Made by a program: the position numbers and the translations under genes
In this document: one piece after another, positions 4,227 through 6,274 of the stretch
Position numbering within the stretch: the first letter of the stretch is position 1
Layout: each line of letters begins with the position of its first letter
The notes under the pieces: generated by a model
Seen by the model: only the letters and a program-made list of their open reading frames with translations
Databases searched by the model: none
Told to the model about the DNA's origin: nothing
Origin: an uncultured Altererythrobacter sp.
GTDB taxonomy: Bacteria > Pseudomonadota > Alphaproteobacteria > Sphingomonadales > Sphingomonadaceae
Direction: 5' to 3'
Assembly (NCBI GenBank): GCA_946885545.1
Contig: CAMPGP010000133.1
Span: 1-6,274, forward strand
DNA length: 6,274 bases

Positions 4227-6274
4227 ATGGCCGGTAAGTCGACCCCGATGATGGAGCAGTACCACGCGCTCAAGCGCGAGGCACCCGATTGCCTGCTGTT
4301 CTACCGCATGGGCGATTTCTTCGAGCTGTTCTTCGACGATGCGCGCACCGCGGCGGGCGTGCTCGATATCGCGCTCACCACGCGCGGCGAACACGGCGGC
4401 GAAGCGGTGCCGATGTGTGGGGTGCCGGTGCATGCAGCCGAAGGCTATCTGGCGCGGCTGATCAAGGCGGGCTGCCGGGTCGCGATCGCCGAACAGGTCG
4501 AGACCCCGGCCGAAGCCAAGAAGCGGGGCGGCTCCAGGGCGCTGGTCCGGCGCGACATCGTGCGCTTCGTCACCGCGGGCACGCTGACCGAGGAAGCGTT
4601 ACTCGAGCCGCGCCGGGCGAACGTGCTCGCGGCGGTGTGCGATGTGCGCGGAACGTGCGGCATCGCCTCAGTCGACGTCTCGACCGGGCGGATGGAGCTT
4701 GAGGAATGCGCCCCCGACCGTGTCGGTGCGGTGCTGGCCCGCCTCGGCCCGAGCGAAGTGGTGGCGCCCGAGGACTGGGACGCGCGGCCCGGCGACGCCA
4801 TCGAGCGCGCACGCAGCGACTTCGCCAGCGAGGGCGGCGAAGAGCGGCTCAAGATGGTGCACGGTGTAGCCACGCTCGATGCGTTCGGCGCGTTCACCCG
4901 GCCCATGCTGGCGGCGGCAGGCGGCCTCGTCGCCTATCTCGACCATGCCGGGCGCGGGAAACTGCCCTTGCTGCTGCCGCCGGTCGCACGCAATGGCGCT
5001 GCCGCGCTGGCGATGGACGAGGCGACGCGTGCCAGCCTCGAGATCGTCCAGTCGCAGCAGGGATCGCGCCAGGGTAGCCTGCTCGCCGCGGTCGACCGCT
5101 GTGCGACAGGCGCGGGCGCGCGCCAGCTGGCCGAGGATCTGTCGGCGCCACTGACCGACGCGCAGGCGATCGAGGAGCGGCTGGCGCTGGTCGGCAGGTT
5201 TCACGCCGACCCGCTGCTGCGCGCCGACTTGCGCGAGGTGCTGCGCGCTTTGCCCGACATCGGGCGCGCGCTCGGCCGGATTGTCGCCGGGCGCGGCAGC
5301 CCTCGCGATCTCGGCCAAGTGCGCGACGGGCTCGCCGAGGCGCGGCGGGTGCGCGACCACCTGCAGGGCAAGTCCGACCGCCCCGCCCTGCTCGACGCGC
5401 TGTTGCCGAGCCTCGCGGGGCATGGAGCGCTGGTCGACCTGCTCCAGCGCGCGCTGGTGCCCGCGCCGCCGACCGAGCGCCAGAACGGCGGTTACATCGC
5501 CGAAGGATATGACGCGGCGCTCGACGAGTTGCGCCAGACCTCGGGCAATGCCCGCCGGGCGATCGCCGCGCTCGAAGGCCGCTATCGCGACGAGACGGGG
5601 ATTTCGGCGCTCAAGATCAAGCACAACGGCGTGCTCGGCTATTTCATCGAGGTTCCGGCGAAGCATGCCGATGCGCTGATGGGGCCCGACAGCGGCTTCA
5701 CCCATCGCCAGACGATGGCGGGCGCGGTGCGGTTCAATTCGCTCGGCCTGCACGAGGAGGCCGCGCGCATTTCCGAAGCCGGCGGGCACGCGCTGGCGGC
5801 GGAGGAAGCGCACTTCGAAGAGCTGACCGGCGCGGTGATCGAGGCGCGCGAGGCGATCGCAGCAACCGCCGCCGCGCTTGCCCGGCTCGACGTGGCCGCG
5901 AGCAATGCCGAGCGCGCCGCCGAAGGCGACTGGTCGCGTCCCGAGATCGCCGAGGACCGCGCGATCGAGATCGCCGGCGGACGTCATCCAGTGGTCGAAG
6001 CGGCTCTGGCGAAGGCGGGCGAACGCTTCGTCGCCAACGACTGCCGCCTCGCGCCCGATGACCGGCTGTGGCTGATCGGCGGCCCCAACATGGGCGGCAA
6101 GTCGACCTTCCTGCGCCAGAACGCGCTGATCGTGCTGCTCGCGCAGGCGGGCTGCTTCGTGCCCGCGTCAAGTGCGCGGATCGGGCTGGTCGACCGCCTG
6201 TTCAGCCGCGTCGGCGCCTCGGACAACCTCGCGCGCGGGCGCTCGACCTTCATGGTCGAGATGGTCGAGACCGC
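4227..6274 (+). CDS. mutS: DNA mismatch repair protein MutS (3' end outside window)
   Basis: MutS binds base mismatches and small loops in newly replicated DNA and, with ATP, recruits MutL to start repair. The frame runs unbroken from ATG 4227 to the window edge, giving 682 complete codons of an expected 850-880. The N-terminal mismatch-binding domain shows TPMMEQY (6-12) and MGDFFELF (28-35), with the mismatch-wedging Phe31 and Glu33 of the F-x-E motif. The core and clamp show GGYIAEGYDAALDEL (421-435), GISALKIKHNGVLGYFIEV (458-476) and RFNSLGLHEEAARI (502-515). The ATPase domain has Walker A GPNMGGKST (619-627) and GRSTFMVEM (671-679). Walker B, the signature motifs and the dimerisation helices lie off the right edge. 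ATG 4227 is the first possible start after an in-frame TGA at 4110. Methionines 8 and 9 are less likely alternatives. No clear Shine-Dalgarno sequence is present. It is divergent from maeB. Confidence 0.97.
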   Translation, partial: MAGKSTPMMEQYHALKREAPDCLLFYRMGDFFELFFDDARTAAGVLDIALTTRGEHGGEAVPMCGVPVHAAEGYLARLIKAGCRVAIAEQVETPAEAKKRGGSRALVRRDIVRFVTAGTLTEEALLEPRRANVLAAVCDVRGTCGIASVDVSTGRMELEECAPDRVGAVLARLGPSEVVAPEDWDARPGDAIERARSDFASEGGEERLKMVHGVATLDAFGAFTRPMLAAAGGLVAYLDHAGRGKLPLLLPPVARNGAAALAMDEATRASLEIVQSQQGSRQGSLLAAVDRCATGAGARQLAEDLSAPLTDAQAIEERLALVGRFHADPLLRADLREVLRALPDIGRALGRIVAGRGSPRDLGQVRDGLAEARRVRDHLQGKSDRPALLDALLPSLAGHGALVDLLQRALVPAPPTERQNGGYIAEGYDAALDELRQTSGNARRAIAALEGRYRDETGISALKIKHNGVLGYFIEVPAKHADALMGPDSGFTHRQTMAGAVRFNSLGLHEEAARISEAGGHALAAEEAHFEELTGAVIEAREAIAATAAALARLDVAASNAERAAEGDWSRPEIAEDRAIEIAGGRHPVVEAALAKAGERFVANDCRLAPDDRLWLIGGPNMGGKSTFLRQNALIVLLAQAGCFVPASSARIGLVDRLFSRVGASDNLARGRSTFMVEMVET

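Noticed and set aside
4541..4620. Possible frame disruption or odd composition in the early part of mutS
   Set aside because: The frame reads through without a stop, with recognisable MutS residues (RRDIVRFVTAGTLTEEALLEP). Only a single rare TTA codon stands out.
4668..5987. Open frame of 439 codons on the - strand opposite mutS
   Set aside because: It is antisense to the intact mutS frame, Arg/Ala/Gln/His-rich and without recognisable motifs. It is a composition shadow.
1..6274. Mobile elements, CRISPR arrays, tRNA or rRNA genes, toxin-antitoxin or defence modules
   Set aside because: Five conserved housekeeping-type genes fill nearly the whole window. I saw no direct-repeat arrays, transposase motifs, cloverleaf sequences or small two-gene modules, and base composition appears uniform.

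Overview
The window is a stretch of ordinary core chromosome from a GC-rich alphaproteobacterium. It most resembles a sphingomonad (Sphingomonadales: Sphingomonadaceae or Erythrobacteraceae). The points behind this are the C-terminus of CtrA, the alphaproteobacterial cell-cycle regulator, a TrmB opening (MSANKTGDPTTLNRLYGRSQ) that I associate with sphingomonads, a hybrid malic enzyme with a PTA-like tail, and codons that mostly end in G or C. The taxonomic placement comes from recognising these proteins, not from a search.

Layout: (1) 1-215, + strand, the last 70 codons of ctrA. (2) 216-309, a gap with two back-to-back fold-back structures. The first is a hairpin just after the ctrA stop. The second is a nested structure that places the likely Shine-Dalgarno sequence of the next gene in a loop. 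(3) 310-1074, + strand, a TauE/SafE-family membrane permease. (4) 1115-1816, + strand, trmB, tRNA (guanine-N7)-methyltransferase, possibly co-transcribed with the permease. (5) 1835-4096, - strand, maeB, a 753-residue malic enzyme fused to a phosphotransacetylase-like domain. It converges on trmB with only 18 bases between the stop codons. (6) 4097-4226, a 130-base divergent control region. (7) 4227 to the right edge, + strand, mutS, the DNA mismatch-recognition ATPase, cut off after 682 codons just before Walker B.

The genes do not form one pathway. They cover cell-cycle control, anion export, tRNA modification, C4/pyruvate metabolism and mismatch repair. I see no mobile element, CRISPR array, tRNA, rRNA or defence system, and no convincing undescribed system. 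The most interesting DNA is the maeB/mutS divergent region. It carries a near-perfect inverted repeat with CTAG cores, one arm in front of each gene at a distance that would fit two opposed -10-like elements. Between the arms lie a 13-base palindrome, a 26-base hairpin and a GANTC site. Other points of note are the TTG start of maeB, decided by a perfect AGGAGG; the loss of the phosphotransacetylase catalytic Ser-Arg pair in the MaeB tail; the structured leader of the permease gene; and mutS and trmB starts without a clear ribosome binding site.
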